The notes under the pieces are model-generated. The model was not told where the DNA came from, did no database searches, and saw nothing but the letters and a program-made list of their open reading frames with translations. From positions 1 through 25,412 of IMG/VR virus record IMGVR_UViG_3300008952_000275: a stretch of 25,412 nt of DNA; one strand, written 5' to 3'. Below are positions 14,915 through 21,052 of the stretch, piece after piece; positions within the stretch are counted from its first letter, which is position 1, and each line of letters opens with the position of its first letter. Origin of the DNA: a virus. A program made the translations under genes and the position numbers.

Positions 14915-14942
14915 ATTATAACCACCGTTATATTGAAGTAAA
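14915..14942 (-). promoter_or_regulatory. Candidate pR-like promoter for the cro operon
   Basis: On the minus strand TTTACT (14942-14937) and TATAAT (14920-14915) are separated by 16 bases. The -10 box is perfect consensus. Transcription would start about seven bases on, at roughly 14908, only a base or two before the cro ATG at 14906. A perfect inverted repeat, TATAAC-CACC-GTTATA (14917-14932), covers the -10 and spacer and could be an operator. Confidence 0.6.
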
Positions 14943-14944
14943 TA

Positions 14945-14966
14945 TTTTGGTTGGTTCCTACCAAAA
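14945..14966. promoter_or_regulatory. Candidate operator: TTTTGGT-N8-ACCAAAA
   Basis: A perfect inverted repeat with 7-bp arms and an 8-bp spacer in the cro-cI intergenic region. It lies just upstream of the -35 box of the cro promoter, where a repressor or Cro dimer could act. It differs in sequence from the palindrome at 14917-14932, so CI and Cro may have different sites. A TTGACT at 14973-14978 on the plus strand might be the -35 of the repressor-operon promoter, but no good -10 follows at 17 bases. Confidence 0.45.
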
Positions 14967-15030
14967 AAATAATTGACTCAAATACTGTCAGTCAGTTTCA
15001 ATAAACAGACTTATAGAGATAGGAGTCGAC

Positions 15031-15366
15031 ATGAAACCAAGCGGATGTAAACAAGTTACTGCCGCCGATGTAATCTCAGGCTGGAATTTTTCCGGGCCTT
15101 TGGCCGATCAGATCAGACGTAAAAATGGTTCGCCTGTTGCGATAGCGCAGAGCGGCCAAGATGCGCCCCCCCCCCCCGCTGTTTTCGGGATCAGCGCCGA
15201 GTCGTGGGTACGCCTCAGGTGGGGCGAAAAGTGGGCGCGGGGAAAAGTTAGGGGTTGGTCAATGAGAGCAATCGTGAAGTGGTTTTTTCGAAAACTGCAG
15301 GACCAAAACCCTAAAGACAAATATAGTATTGGTGTATGTGAGTGGTGGACAGCGCATCTGCCGTGA
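15031..15366 (+). CDS. Hypothetical protein with poly-C tract, upstream of repressor
   Basis: The 111-aa frame starts with ATG after AGGAG at five bases, a strong ribosome-binding site, so initiation is credible. A run of twelve C (15166-15177) encodes four Pro around residues 46-49. Any length change not divisible by three would shift the rest of the frame. The C-terminal half is Trp- and Lys/Arg-rich (SWVRLRWGEKWARGKVRGWS, then VCEWWTAHL). I do not recognise the family. It lies between the operators and the repressor gene, in the repressor operon, so a link to lysogeny control is possible but not shown. Confidence 0.6.
   Translation: MKPSGCKQVTAADVISGWNFSGPLADQIRRKNGSPVAIAQSGQDAPPPPAVFGISAESWVRLRWGEKWARGKVRGWSMRAIVKWFFRKLQDQNPKDKYSIGVCEWWTAHLP
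15166..15177 (+). repeat. C12 homopolymer inside a coding region
   Basis: Twelve consecutive C in the gene upstream of the repressor. Such tracts slip during replication and can switch genes on and off, and they are also error-prone in sequencing and assembly. At twelve the frame is open to 15366. Confidence 0.9.
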
Positions 15367-15387
15367 CAAAGATTTTCGGAGAGAACA

Positions 15388-15978
15388 ATGTCGTTGGGTG
15401 AAAGATTGAAAATTGCGAGATTGGAAAAAGGAATAACACAAACAGAACTCGCGAAGTGTGTAGGCGTGTCTCAGGCGGCGATAGCCGGTCTTGAGATACG
15501 TGAATCAAAACAAAGCGGATACACAAGTCAGATTGCGGAATGTCTGAACATCAATGTTCAATGGTTAGCAACAGGAACAGGGCCAATGAACAAACCGGCG
15601 CCTACCCCGGTGATCACAATTCCCTTAATTCGGTGGAGTGATATTGATGAAGGCAGTCGAGCTGATCCGATTTCAACAATTCCGTGGCATACAGGAAACA
15701 ATAACGTGTCACAAGTTTTTGCTTTAGAAATCAGTGGCGTTTCTATGGAGCCGGAATTTCATGACGGTGATTACATCGTCGTGGATCCAGACCGAACGCC
15801 GAGTCACAATGATTTTGTAATTATCAACACAGGCGAAGAACCTATGCTTCGTCAATATATAAAAGAAGGTGGACGCACATTCGCGCGTGCGCTGAACCCG
15901 GCATGGCAACCTCAGTTAGAGCAGATTCAGTCTGACGGTATAGCCGGGGTTGTACTCCAAAAAAGCCGCAATTACTGA
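15388..15978 (+). CDS. CI-like repressor, XRE HTH plus S24/LexA-like domain (likely non-cleavable)
   Basis: A 196-aa protein. The N-terminal HTH (residues about 17-36, ITQTELAKCVGVSQAAIAGL) would bind operators at 14907-15030. The C-terminal domain has the S24 fold: FALEISGVSMEPEFHDGDYI with the nucleophile Ser119. By alignment with lambda CI (TFKKLI) and LexA (TVKRLK), the catalytic Lys falls on Arg155 in MLRQYIKEGG. The usual Ala-Gly cleavage site in the linker is also absent (IPLIRWSDIDEGSRADP). This suggests it dimerises but is not self-cleaved after SOS, so induction would need another route such as an antirepressor. It follows the poly-C gene in the same direction. Confidence 0.88.
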   Translation: MSLGERLKIARLEKGITQTELAKCVGVSQAAIAGLEIRESKQSGYTSQIAECLNINVQWLATGTGPMNKPAPTPVITIPLIRWSDIDEGSRADPISTIPWHTGNNNVSQVFALEISGVSMEPEFHDGDYIVVDPDRTPSHNDFVIINTGEEPMLRQYIKEGGRTFARALNPAWQPQLEQIQSDGIAGVVLQKSRNY

Positions 15979-15986
15979 GTTTTCCT

Positions 15987-16020
15987 GCGCCCTGCTTAGA
16001 TAGAGGGCGCTTAACTCTTT
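15987..16020 (+). terminator. Candidate terminator after the repressor gene
   Basis: GCGCCCT (15987-15993) and AGGGCGC (16004-16010) form a 7-bp stem with a ten-base loop, followed by TTAACTCTTT. The GC-rich stem just after the repressor stop is terminator-like, though the T-tract is interrupted. Confidence 0.55.
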
Positions 16021-16077
16021 AATAATAAACAGAATTGTATTCGTAGCCAGAGGTATATCTTTTGTTATAAAACTGGT

Positions 16078-16083
16078 TATAAT
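16078..16083 (+). promoter_or_regulatory. Candidate -10 box (TATAAT) of the rightward early operon
   Basis: A consensus TATAAT lies about 40 bases before the first gene of the long plus-strand early operon. No convincing -35 is seen at 16-18 bases, so it may need an activator. A start near 16090 would exclude the ATG at 16093 and supports initiation at 16126. Confidence 0.35.
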
Positions 16084-16125
16084 TCTATCTCCATGACAAC
16101 AACTGAAGTTATACCGGAGATAAAA

Positions 16126-16398
16126 ATGACCAACATTTTCAAACAAATCGAAGACCCAAATATTCTGGCGTCCGAGATTACGAACTTCTGCCTCATCCCC
16201 CGTCATTACCAAGATGGGTTTGATTGGTACGTCGAAGCATACAGCACCGCTGACTTAATCGACTTCATTCTTGAAAAAGAACTGACCTCAATTAAGGGAT
16301 TCATCCAAGCAACAAAAACTTGGCGCAATTACCGCGAAGACCGCCAGAGTGAATTTCGTTGCTATATCAGCGAAAACATCATTGGGGGTGAGTCATGA
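16126..16398 (+). CDS. Hypothetical early protein, 90 aa
   Basis: First gene of the rightward early operon. The ATG at 16126 follows CCGGAG at a suitable distance; the in-frame ATG at 16093 lacks a site. The protein is acidic, with segments DWYVEAYSTADLIDFILEKE and ITNFCLIPRHYQDG and the end ENIIGGES. No domain is recognised. It is coupled to the next gene by ATGA, at a junction sequence that is repeated at the end of that next gene. As a small acidic early product it could be a host-takeover or anti-defence protein, but this is only position-based speculation. Confidence 0.68.
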   Translation: MTNIFKQIEDPNILASEITNFCLIPRHYQDGFDWYVEAYSTADLIDFILEKELTSIKGFIQATKTWRNYREDRQSEFRCYISENIIGGES

Positions 16399-16399
16399 G
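16384..16399 (+). repeat. Repeated 16-bp gene-junction sequence (copy 1; copy 2 at 16791-16806)
   Basis: GGGGGTGAGTCATGAG occurs at the end of two successive genes. It encodes the same Gly-Glu-Ser C-terminus, the ATGA overlap and the next start, and so carries both ribosome-binding-like purines and coupling. It looks like a duplicated translational-coupling cassette. Confidence 0.85.
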
Positions 16400-16805
16400 A
16401 TTCGTTCCCTTAACAGAAACGCGACTGACCGCTCTTTCAGAGAGAGCAGAAGTCGAAATGGAAACTTCCGACGATTGGCATCAAATCATCTTCCTTCGCT
16501 ATATCGGCAAAAACAATCCTCCCTTCGTTACTAACTCTGCGCACCGAATCGCGATAACCGGATTCGATGACGTAGACGTAATCGTCCTCCATGATGGTTC
16601 TTGGGATGGCGATGACTGGGTAGATATTCCTTACGCGGTTCACCTCGAAATCGACCCCTCTCAGTGGGAAGAAATTTTTTACGACGAGGAAAAAGAAACT
16701 TTACCAACGTCGAAGATCAATCCCATCAACGACTCACATTTCCCCGATGACTACGCTGATTCATGTGATCTACGCGAATACTTGTTTTTCGGGGGTGAGT
16801 CATGA
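16395..16805 (+). CDS. Hypothetical acidic early protein, 136 aa
   Basis: A strongly acidic protein with many Asp, Glu and Trp residues (GSWDGDDWVDIPYAVHLEID, then WEEIFYDEEKETL). It opens with MRFVPLTETRLTALSERAEV. No family is recognised. The start overlaps the preceding stop (ATGA) and the end repeats the same junction sequence, GGGGGTGAGTCATGAG. Highly acidic small phage proteins are often DNA mimics that block host enzymes, but there is no direct sign of that here beyond charge. Confidence 0.7.
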   Translation: MRFVPLTETRLTALSERAEVEMETSDDWHQIIFLRYIGKNNPPFVTNSAHRIAITGFDDVDVIVLHDGSWDGDDWVDIPYAVHLEIDPSQWEEIFYDEEKETLPTSKINPINDSHFPDDYADSCDLREYLFFGGES

Positions 16806-17668
16806 GTTGGTTGAGAGGGCAAGTCAGTCGCCCGAAAAAGACTGTCGAGGCCAGTTGTAATCGATGCGGAGGCGGTGGCCGGTTCTTTCATTACGGCACT
16901 TGCTTCCGCTGTGGAGGTAGCGGTAAAGACCCCTCTGAAAAAGACTGGATTCATCCCGCCGACTGGTCAGACGAGCAGATTGCGCAGTTCCATGAAAAGC
17001 GTGAGGCGAGAAACCAGAAAAGCAGAGACAAAGCCCACGAAAAACGTCTTGCTAAACGAATAGCGCAATTCGATGTAAACGCGGAGCAGTTGCCAGAGTT
17101 ATTAGCACTCAGAAAGGCGAAAGAAGATTGGTCGGAGTTATGCACTCAATACGTTAAAGATCACGGTCTTGAGTTCGACTATGTCGGTCAGTGCTTACAG
17201 GGGCGCAAAGCCGAACAGGCATATAGTGAGTGGCGCAGAAAAAACGATCCCAATCATCATCTGCTAAACGATCTTTTTAGCAAAGCATACGAATTTCTTT
17301 TAACAGAAAAACAGTGCGATCTATTTCGATCTGTTTCAGAGCAGTGGGCGAAGAAACAAGCAGATCGTCAGGCTCGTCGCGAGTCGAGTAGTCATCAAGG
17401 CGTTATCGGTGACAAGTTAGCAGTCACCGCCAAAGTCACATTCACTAAAGAGTGTTTCAACGATTGGGGATCCACCACCCTGATCAAAGCCACCGACGAA
17501 CACGGCAACGTGTTTCTCACTTTCTATAGCGGTTCCGCATACATCCCCGAAAAGGACGAGACAGTCCTGATTAAAGGGCGAGTCAAAGACCACGACGAGT
17601 ACGACGGTGTGCCACAGACAGTTCTTACTCGTTGCAAATTCATCAGCGAACAGGAGAACGCCGCATGA
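16802..17668 (+). CDS. DnaJ-type zinc-finger protein with C-terminal OB-like domain
   Basis: A 288-aa protein. The N-terminus has two CxxCGGxG half-sites as in DnaJ zinc fingers: CNRCGGGG (Cys19, Cys22) and CFRCGGSG (Cys34, Cys37), enough for one zinc. A long charged helical middle follows (about 60-200, KREARNQKSRDKAHEKRLAK). The C-terminal 80 residues look like an OB-type beta barrel: KLAVTAKVTFTKECF, then LIKATDEHGNVFLTFY, then ETVLIKGRVKDHDEY. There is no J domain. Nucleic-acid binding is the best guess, perhaps as a replication or recombination accessory, because it is in the recombination operon. Tightly coupled to both neighbours. Confidence 0.75.
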   Translation: MSWLRGQVSRPKKTVEASCNRCGGGGRFFHYGTCFRCGGSGKDPSEKDWIHPADWSDEQIAQFHEKREARNQKSRDKAHEKRLAKRIAQFDVNAEQLPELLALRKAKEDWSELCTQYVKDHGLEFDYVGQCLQGRKAEQAYSEWRRKNDPNHHLLNDLFSKAYEFLLTEKQCDLFRSVSEQWAKKQADRQARRESSSHQGVIGDKLAVTAKVTFTKECFNDWGSTTLIKATDEHGNVFLTFYSGSAYIPEKDETVLIKGRVKDHDEYDGVPQTVLTRCKFISEQENAA

Positions 17669-17817
17669 AAACACTTATCCAGAAATTGCGAGAGATGCGA
17701 AAGCAGATTCAAGAACTCAAAGATTTTCGCAACGAGTTAGACGAATTGCTTGAACAGCAATACCAGATGGCGCAACAGGCGCAAGACGACGAGTACTACG
17801 AACAGGAGGCTTACTAA
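17665..17817 (+). CDS. Small coiled-coil protein, 50 aa
   Basis: The ATG at 17665 overlaps the preceding stop (ATGA) and the stop overlaps the next ATG (TAATG). The N-terminal 35 residues form a clear amphipathic coiled coil (LIQKLREMRKQIQELKDFRN), followed by a Gln/Tyr/Glu-rich tail. No family known. Coupling on both sides shows it belongs to the operon; it may be an adaptor or dimerisation peptide. Confidence 0.75.
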   Translation: MKTLIQKLREMRKQIQELKDFRNELDELLEQQYQMAQQAQDDEYYEQEAY

Positions 17818-18200
17818 TGGCGTATTTCTCTCAAGAACGAAAGAAGGAAATGCAACCGAAGATCAAAGAACTGCTGAAAGAGTACGGACTGAAAGGGCGG
17901 TTATCAGTTCAGCATCACTCGTCTGTAGTTCTTACGGTTTTTTCGGGCGAGATGGATTTCAGCGATTACATGAATCCAGAGAAATTCGGGCCAATCAAAC
18001 AAGAGTGTATCCCGGTCAACGTGTATTGGGTTGACGATCACTGGATTGGCAAGGCGAGGGATTTTTTCAAAAAAGCACTCGCGATTCTGAATGATGGCAA
18101 TTATGACCGCAGTGACTACATGACCGACTACTTCGAGGTTGGTTGGTACGTCGATATCAACATAGGGCGTTGGGATAAACCCTACGAACTGACGAGGTAA
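17817..18200 (+). CDS. Hypothetical phage/plasmid protein, LPD29-like
   Basis: A 127-aa protein. MQPKIKELLKEYGLKGRLSV is followed by QHHSSVVLTVFSGEMDFSDY and then DRSDYMTDYFEVGWYVDINI. The H-H-S-S-VVLTV strand after a short helical start, and the Y-x-D-x-N-I end, resemble a small widespread domain of phages and conjugative plasmids (LPD29-type). The function of the family is not settled. The start overlaps the coiled-coil gene stop (TAATG) and the next gene begins four bases after its stop, so it is co-translated with the recombination genes. Confidence 0.6.
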   Translation: MAYFSQERKKEMQPKIKELLKEYGLKGRLSVQHHSSVVLTVFSGEMDFSDYMNPEKFGPIKQECIPVNVYWVDDHWIGKARDFFKKALAILNDGNYDRSDYMTDYFEVGWYVDINIGRWDKPYELTR

Positions 18201-18204
18201 TCCA

Positions 18205-19119
18205 ATGAAAAATATCGTTGAACTACAAATACCAGAACCAAGCAACCGGGGCGAATATCTAGGCTCGGGGGATGCTTCCACAGCAGTCGGTCTGAATAAA
18301 TATCAGACGCGTCAGGATTTAGTGCAGATCAAGCAAGCGATCCGCGCCGGCACTTACGATGAACCAGACTCCACCCTGCTAATGCGCTTCGGCAGTTATG
18401 CAGGGCCGTGGGTCTTGGACGAATTTACCCATCAAACCGGTCAGGTCGTGATTGACCGGGAGCGGTGGTATCGGCATCCCAAGCACCATTTCATCGGTTG
18501 CCATGTAGATGGCGTGACTAACTACAAGGGATTGCCGGCAGTAGTCGAGTCCAAGACGACGAGTCTGTACTACGACGAACTCCCTGCAGGGATTATTGCG
18601 CAAGTACAACAGCAACTTGCCTGTACCGGATTCGAACTCGCATTTGTTCCGGTTTTTCGGCAGGGCCGGGATTTCCATGTCTACGAGGTCGAAGCGGATC
18701 CGATGGCTCAAGACCATATCGTTAATTCAATGGTCGAGTTATGGGATCACATCATCAGCGACACCCTGCCCCCACCGATGACACTGGACGATATCAAGTC
18801 GCGTTATCCGGACGATCTCGGGGGTGAGATCTTAGCAAGCGAGGAAACCGAGAAATTGGTGACTCGTTTGCGCTTGCTCAAAGAGGCGATCAAGAAAGCA
18901 GATGACCAGAAAACCGCTATTGAAATGTCAATCAAGGCCGAGATGAAAGAGGCCGCGAGATTGGTGTCCGGAGACACAGGCGAGATTCTGGCAACTTGGA
19001 AAAACAGCAAGCCGAGAACCAAGTTCAACAGCACTCAGTTTCAGAAAGAGAACCCCGACATTTACGAGGTCTATCTGGAAATGGGGTCACCGGTGCGCAC
19101 TTTCAGATTAAAGGGATAA
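18205..19119 (+). CDS. YqaJ/lambda-exonuclease-type recombination nuclease
   Basis: A 304-aa protein with the YqaJ viral recombinase layout. It has an N-terminal YLGSGDASTAVGLNKYQTRQ segment, then MRFGSYAGPWVLDEF, and the PD-(D/E)XK core. The core acidic residue is in GCHVDGVTN (Asp102), and VVESKTTS carries Glu115 and Lys117. IIAQVQQQLACTGFELAF supplies the conserved Gln helix. The C-terminal third is charged and helical. It would resect 5' ends of linear DNA to make 3' single strands for the ERF-type annealing protein encoded just downstream. Exonuclease, ERF and SSB in a row form a complete Red-like system. Confidence 0.9.
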   Translation: MKNIVELQIPEPSNRGEYLGSGDASTAVGLNKYQTRQDLVQIKQAIRAGTYDEPDSTLLMRFGSYAGPWVLDEFTHQTGQVVIDRERWYRHPKHHFIGCHVDGVTNYKGLPAVVESKTTSLYYDELPAGIIAQVQQQLACTGFELAFVPVFRQGRDFHVYEVEADPMAQDHIVNSMVELWDHIISDTLPPPMTLDDIKSRYPDDLGGEILASEETEKLVTRLRLLKEAIKKADDQKTAIEMSIKAEMKEAARLVSGDTGEILATWKNSKPRTKFNSTQFQKENPDIYEVYLEMGSPVRTFRLKG

Positions 19120-19121
19120 CG

Positions 19122-19286
19122 ATGGAAAACAAATCACCAGAAACCACCAAAGCCCTGTACGACTTTCTTGAAGCATTTAAGAAAAGCGTGTCGTTACAGG
19201 CAGAGGTTATTCAAGCACTTGATAAACATACGGAGAGAAAAGACGATGACGATCAGACAGTCGAGCGAGATAAACGAACTGGCTAG
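19122..19286 (+). CDS. Small hypothetical protein between exonuclease and ERF genes
   Basis: A 54-aa frame with AAGGGA upstream of the ATG at 19122. The first 40 residues are an amphipathic helix (TTKALYDFLEAFKKSVSLQA) and the tail is very acidic then basic (RKDDDDQTVERDKRTG). It overlaps the ERF gene by 41 bases. No family is known. Position suggests a modulator of the recombination pair, or just a small operon filler. Confidence 0.6.
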   Translation: MENKSPETTKALYDFLEAFKKSVSLQAEVIQALDKHTERKDDDDQTVERDKRTG

Positions 19287-19896
19287 TGCGCTTTCAGTAG
19301 CGCAGGGCGAATTGCGTGATCCAGAGAAGGACACGCAGGGCTACAACTACAAGTACGCCGATCTGCCCTCCACCCTTCAAACCATCAGACCGGTATTCCA
19401 TAAGAACGGTTTGTCCTTCACACAGTTGCCGTCAGGTGGCGACGATAACTTTGTCCACATTACCACTCGCCTGATGCACACCTCGGGTCAGTGGATGGAG
19501 TCGACATTTTCAATGTCCATTGAGACGAAAAAGGGAATGTCATTCATGCAGTGTGTCGGTAGCACTCTCACCTATGCAAGACGCTATGCCCTTCAAGCAG
19601 TCGCAGGGATAGCGGCAGACGAGGATACCGATCATCAGGATGTTCGGCCTGATAAAGATGCGAAACCGGCTACCCCGAAACGAAAAAAGAAAGAACTGAA
19701 CATCGAAAACAAGGGTAACGGTGAGATCGAAATCAGCCTTGCTGATGAACTAATTGCGCTACTGGAAAGTGCGCAAACCAAATCTGATCTTGATCAGGTT
19801 GCAAAAAGGGCTCAAGGGATTGAAGACCCGAATGAAAAGAGCAAGGTGCGGGATGTTTACAGCATCCGCAAAAACGAAATCGACACAGTCCATTAA
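19246..19896 (+). CDS. ERF-family single-strand annealing protein
   Basis: The protein has 216 aa from the ATG at 19246, preceded by GGAGAG. It shows the ERF superfamily pattern: ELASALSVAQGELRDPEKDT, GYNYKYADLPSTLQTIRPVF, KNGLSFTQLP, then FMQCVGSTLTYARRYALQAV and GIAADEDTD. The motif S-x-L-T-YARRY is diagnostic. A Lys/Pro-rich linker and a helical C-terminal segment (ELIALLESAQTKSDLDQVAK) follow. These proteins form rings that anneal complementary single strands, working with the exonuclease upstream and the SSB downstream. They often circularise or recombine phage DNA independently of RecA. Confidence 0.93.
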   Translation: MTIRQSSEINELASALSVAQGELRDPEKDTQGYNYKYADLPSTLQTIRPVFHKNGLSFTQLPSGGDDNFVHITTRLMHTSGQWMESTFSMSIETKKGMSFMQCVGSTLTYARRYALQAVAGIAADEDTDHQDVRPDKDAKPATPKRKKKELNIENKGNGEIEISLADELIALLESAQTKSDLDQVAKRAQGIEDPNEKSKVRDVYSIRKNEIDTVH

Positions 19897-19907
19897 GGAG
19901 ATACAAG

Positions 19908-20300
19908 GTGCTAAACAAAGCAATGATCATCGGAAACCTCGGCGCGGATCCAGAAGTGCGGGTCACCCCTGCCGGAATGTCAATGGCGAAGTTTTCTGTC
20001 GCTACATCCGAAAAGTGGAAAGACAAAAAGACCGGGGAGATGAACGAAAAAACCGAGTGGCATCGCGTCACTGTATTCGGGCCGAGCGCGGAGTCATGCG
20101 GTCAGTATTTAGCCAAAGGCTCCAAGGTGTATGTCGAAGGCAAGATCGAAACCAGTGAGTACGAGAAAGATGGCGAGACACGATACAGCACCGGAATTAT
20201 CGGTCAGCGTGTCCAGTTTCTTGACAGTCGATCAAAGGATGCACAACCGAGTAAGCAAGAAAGTGTCGACAAAGATTTCGATGATGACATTCCCTTTTAA
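19908..20300 (+). CDS. ssb: Single-stranded DNA-binding protein
   Basis: A 130-aa protein with the classic SSB OB fold: NKAMIIGNLGADPEVRVTPA, VATSEKWKDKKTGE, then TEWHRVTVFG, then KGSKVYVEGKIETSEYEKDG. It ends in DFDDDIPF, the acidic tip used to recruit partners. The start is GTG at 19908, with AAGGAG seven bases before; the ATG five codons in has no site. Shorter than E. coli SSB (178 aa), as is usual for phage copies. It lies downstream of ERF in the recombination block and would coat single strands during replication and annealing. Confidence 0.95.
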   Translation: MLNKAMIIGNLGADPEVRVTPAGMSMAKFSVATSEKWKDKKTGEMNEKTEWHRVTVFGPSAESCGQYLAKGSKVYVEGKIETSEYEKDGETRYSTGIIGQRVQFLDSRSKDAQPSKQESVDKDFDDDIPF

Positions 20301-20311
20301 GGAGAGACAGC

Positions 20312-20566
20312 ATGGAAACAAGCAGAGAGTCGTATCAGAGAAGTGTGGCCGATGGTTCGATTGCGAATCAACAGCGAGTCGTTCTGGAAGCGGTTCAAAA
20401 CTTCCCAAAGCGCACATCCAAAGAACTAGCCGACATCATGCGGATCGACAGAGTAATACCGGCGCGCCGTTTATCAGAGTTGGAAGCCCTCGGCGTTGTC
20501 GTTAAAAGCGGAAAGCGAGAGTGTTCTATCGGCAACCGTAGAGCATACGTTTGGGAGCTCAAATGA
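20312..20566 (+). CDS. Small winged-helix protein
   Basis: An 84-aa protein preceded by AAGGAGAG. Residues 19-63 read as a winged helix (NQQRVVLEAVQNFPKRTSKE, LADIMRIDRVIPARRLSELE, then ALGVVVKSGKRECSIG), with a final strand YVWELK. This resembles small phage HTH proteins that regulate early operons, or N-terminal MarR/ArsR-like modules. It is coupled to the next membrane-peptide gene by ATGA. The target is unknown; it may control this operon or bind DNA in replication. Confidence 0.75.
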   Translation: METSRESYQRSVADGSIANQQRVVLEAVQNFPKRTSKELADIMRIDRVIPARRLSELEALGVVVKSGKRECSIGNRRAYVWELK

Positions 20567-20685
20567 TTAACGAGGCAATCGTATTTCTGTCGATCTTCAT
20601 TTGGTTTGGGTTAATCCTTGTAATTTGCGGAGCAATCGGAGAGTGGATATGGAAGATGAAGAAAAAGAAATTGATTTGGCGATAG
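20563..20685 (+). CDS. Small single-pass membrane peptide, 40 aa
   Basis: The ATG overlaps the previous stop (ATGA). The product has a long hydrophobic segment (residues about 5-26, AIVFLSIFIWFGLILVICGA) followed by a basic tail (KMKKKKLIWR), predicting one membrane span with the C-terminus inside. No family is recognised. Comparable small membrane peptides in early operons can act in superinfection exclusion or as regulators of host membrane enzymes. It overlaps the next gene by 37 bases. Confidence 0.68.
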   Translation: MINEAIVFLSIFIWFGLILVICGAIGEWIWKMKKKKLIWR

Positions 20686-20900
20686 ACCTTATCCGAGACG
20701 AACTAGAAAACGTCTTGACCACTTTGCATGAACAGGTGATTTGGAAAGGTAACACCGTGGGCGTAGATGATCTTTGTTTCGTGCGTGAACTTTGGAACGC
20801 GTCTTACCCGCGAATTGAGGAACAATTTAGACGAGTCGCTTTGATTGAAGGCCGGATTCAGTCTAAAGACCCACGTTTTCGGAAAGTTGGGCTTATTTAA
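20649..20900 (+). CDS. Hypothetical acidic helical protein, 83 aa
   Basis: The ATG at 20649 follows GGAGAG. The protein begins EDEEKEIDLAIDLIRDELEN and continues with helix TTLHEQVIWKGNTVGVDDLC and ends basic (IQSKDPRFRKVGLI). It is probably an all-helical small domain. No family recognised. Its stop overlaps a possible short downstream frame (TAATG). Confidence 0.65.
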   Translation: MEDEEKEIDLAIDLIRDELENVLTTLHEQVIWKGNTVGVDDLCFVRELWNASYPRIEEQFRRVALIEGRIQSKDPRFRKVGLI

Positions 20901-21052
20901 TGCTCTGCCGGTGTCGGAACTTGCGTGATATTTTAATGGTGTATTGCGTTAGTCCGGTAGGCCGCCGGCAGGGCATCTATTCCAGTGCTTACTCGGCGCA
21001 GATTACCTTAGGGTGTCGGTTTGGTCGCCGAATCTCCGTCTGTGTCGAGTAA
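20900..21052 (+). CDS. Possible small protein, 50 aa
   Basis: The ATG shares one base with the preceding stop (TAATG), the coupling mode used many times in this phage. The frame encodes MLCRCRNLRDILMVYCVSPV and then RRQGIYSSAYSAQITLGCRF, with CxC near the start and two later Cys. The same DNA forms a long inverted repeat (20901-20975), so it may be an RNA element rather than a gene. Kept at low confidence. Confidence 0.4.
   Translation: MLCRCRNLRDILMVYCVSPVGRRQGIYSSAYSAQITLGCRFGRRISVCVE
20901..20975 (+). repeat. Long inverted repeat enclosing 53 bases
   Basis: TGCTCTGCCGG (20901-20911) pairs with CCGGCAGGGCA (20965-20975), 11 pairs with one G-U in RNA. The loop is internally repetitive (TTGCGT twice). 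It lies upstream of the Xis/Int pair and could be a regulatory structure such as an RNase III site controlling Int, as lambda sib does, or a terminator without U-tract. Confidence 0.6.

Noticed and set aside
16093-16125. Upstream ATG for the first early gene
   Set aside because: It lies about ten bases from the -10 box and has no ribosome-binding site, whereas 16126 follows CCGGAG.
17904-18281. 125-codon minus frame
   Set aside because: Antisense to the LPD29-like gene and start of the exonuclease; no minus-strand genes are expected in this operon.
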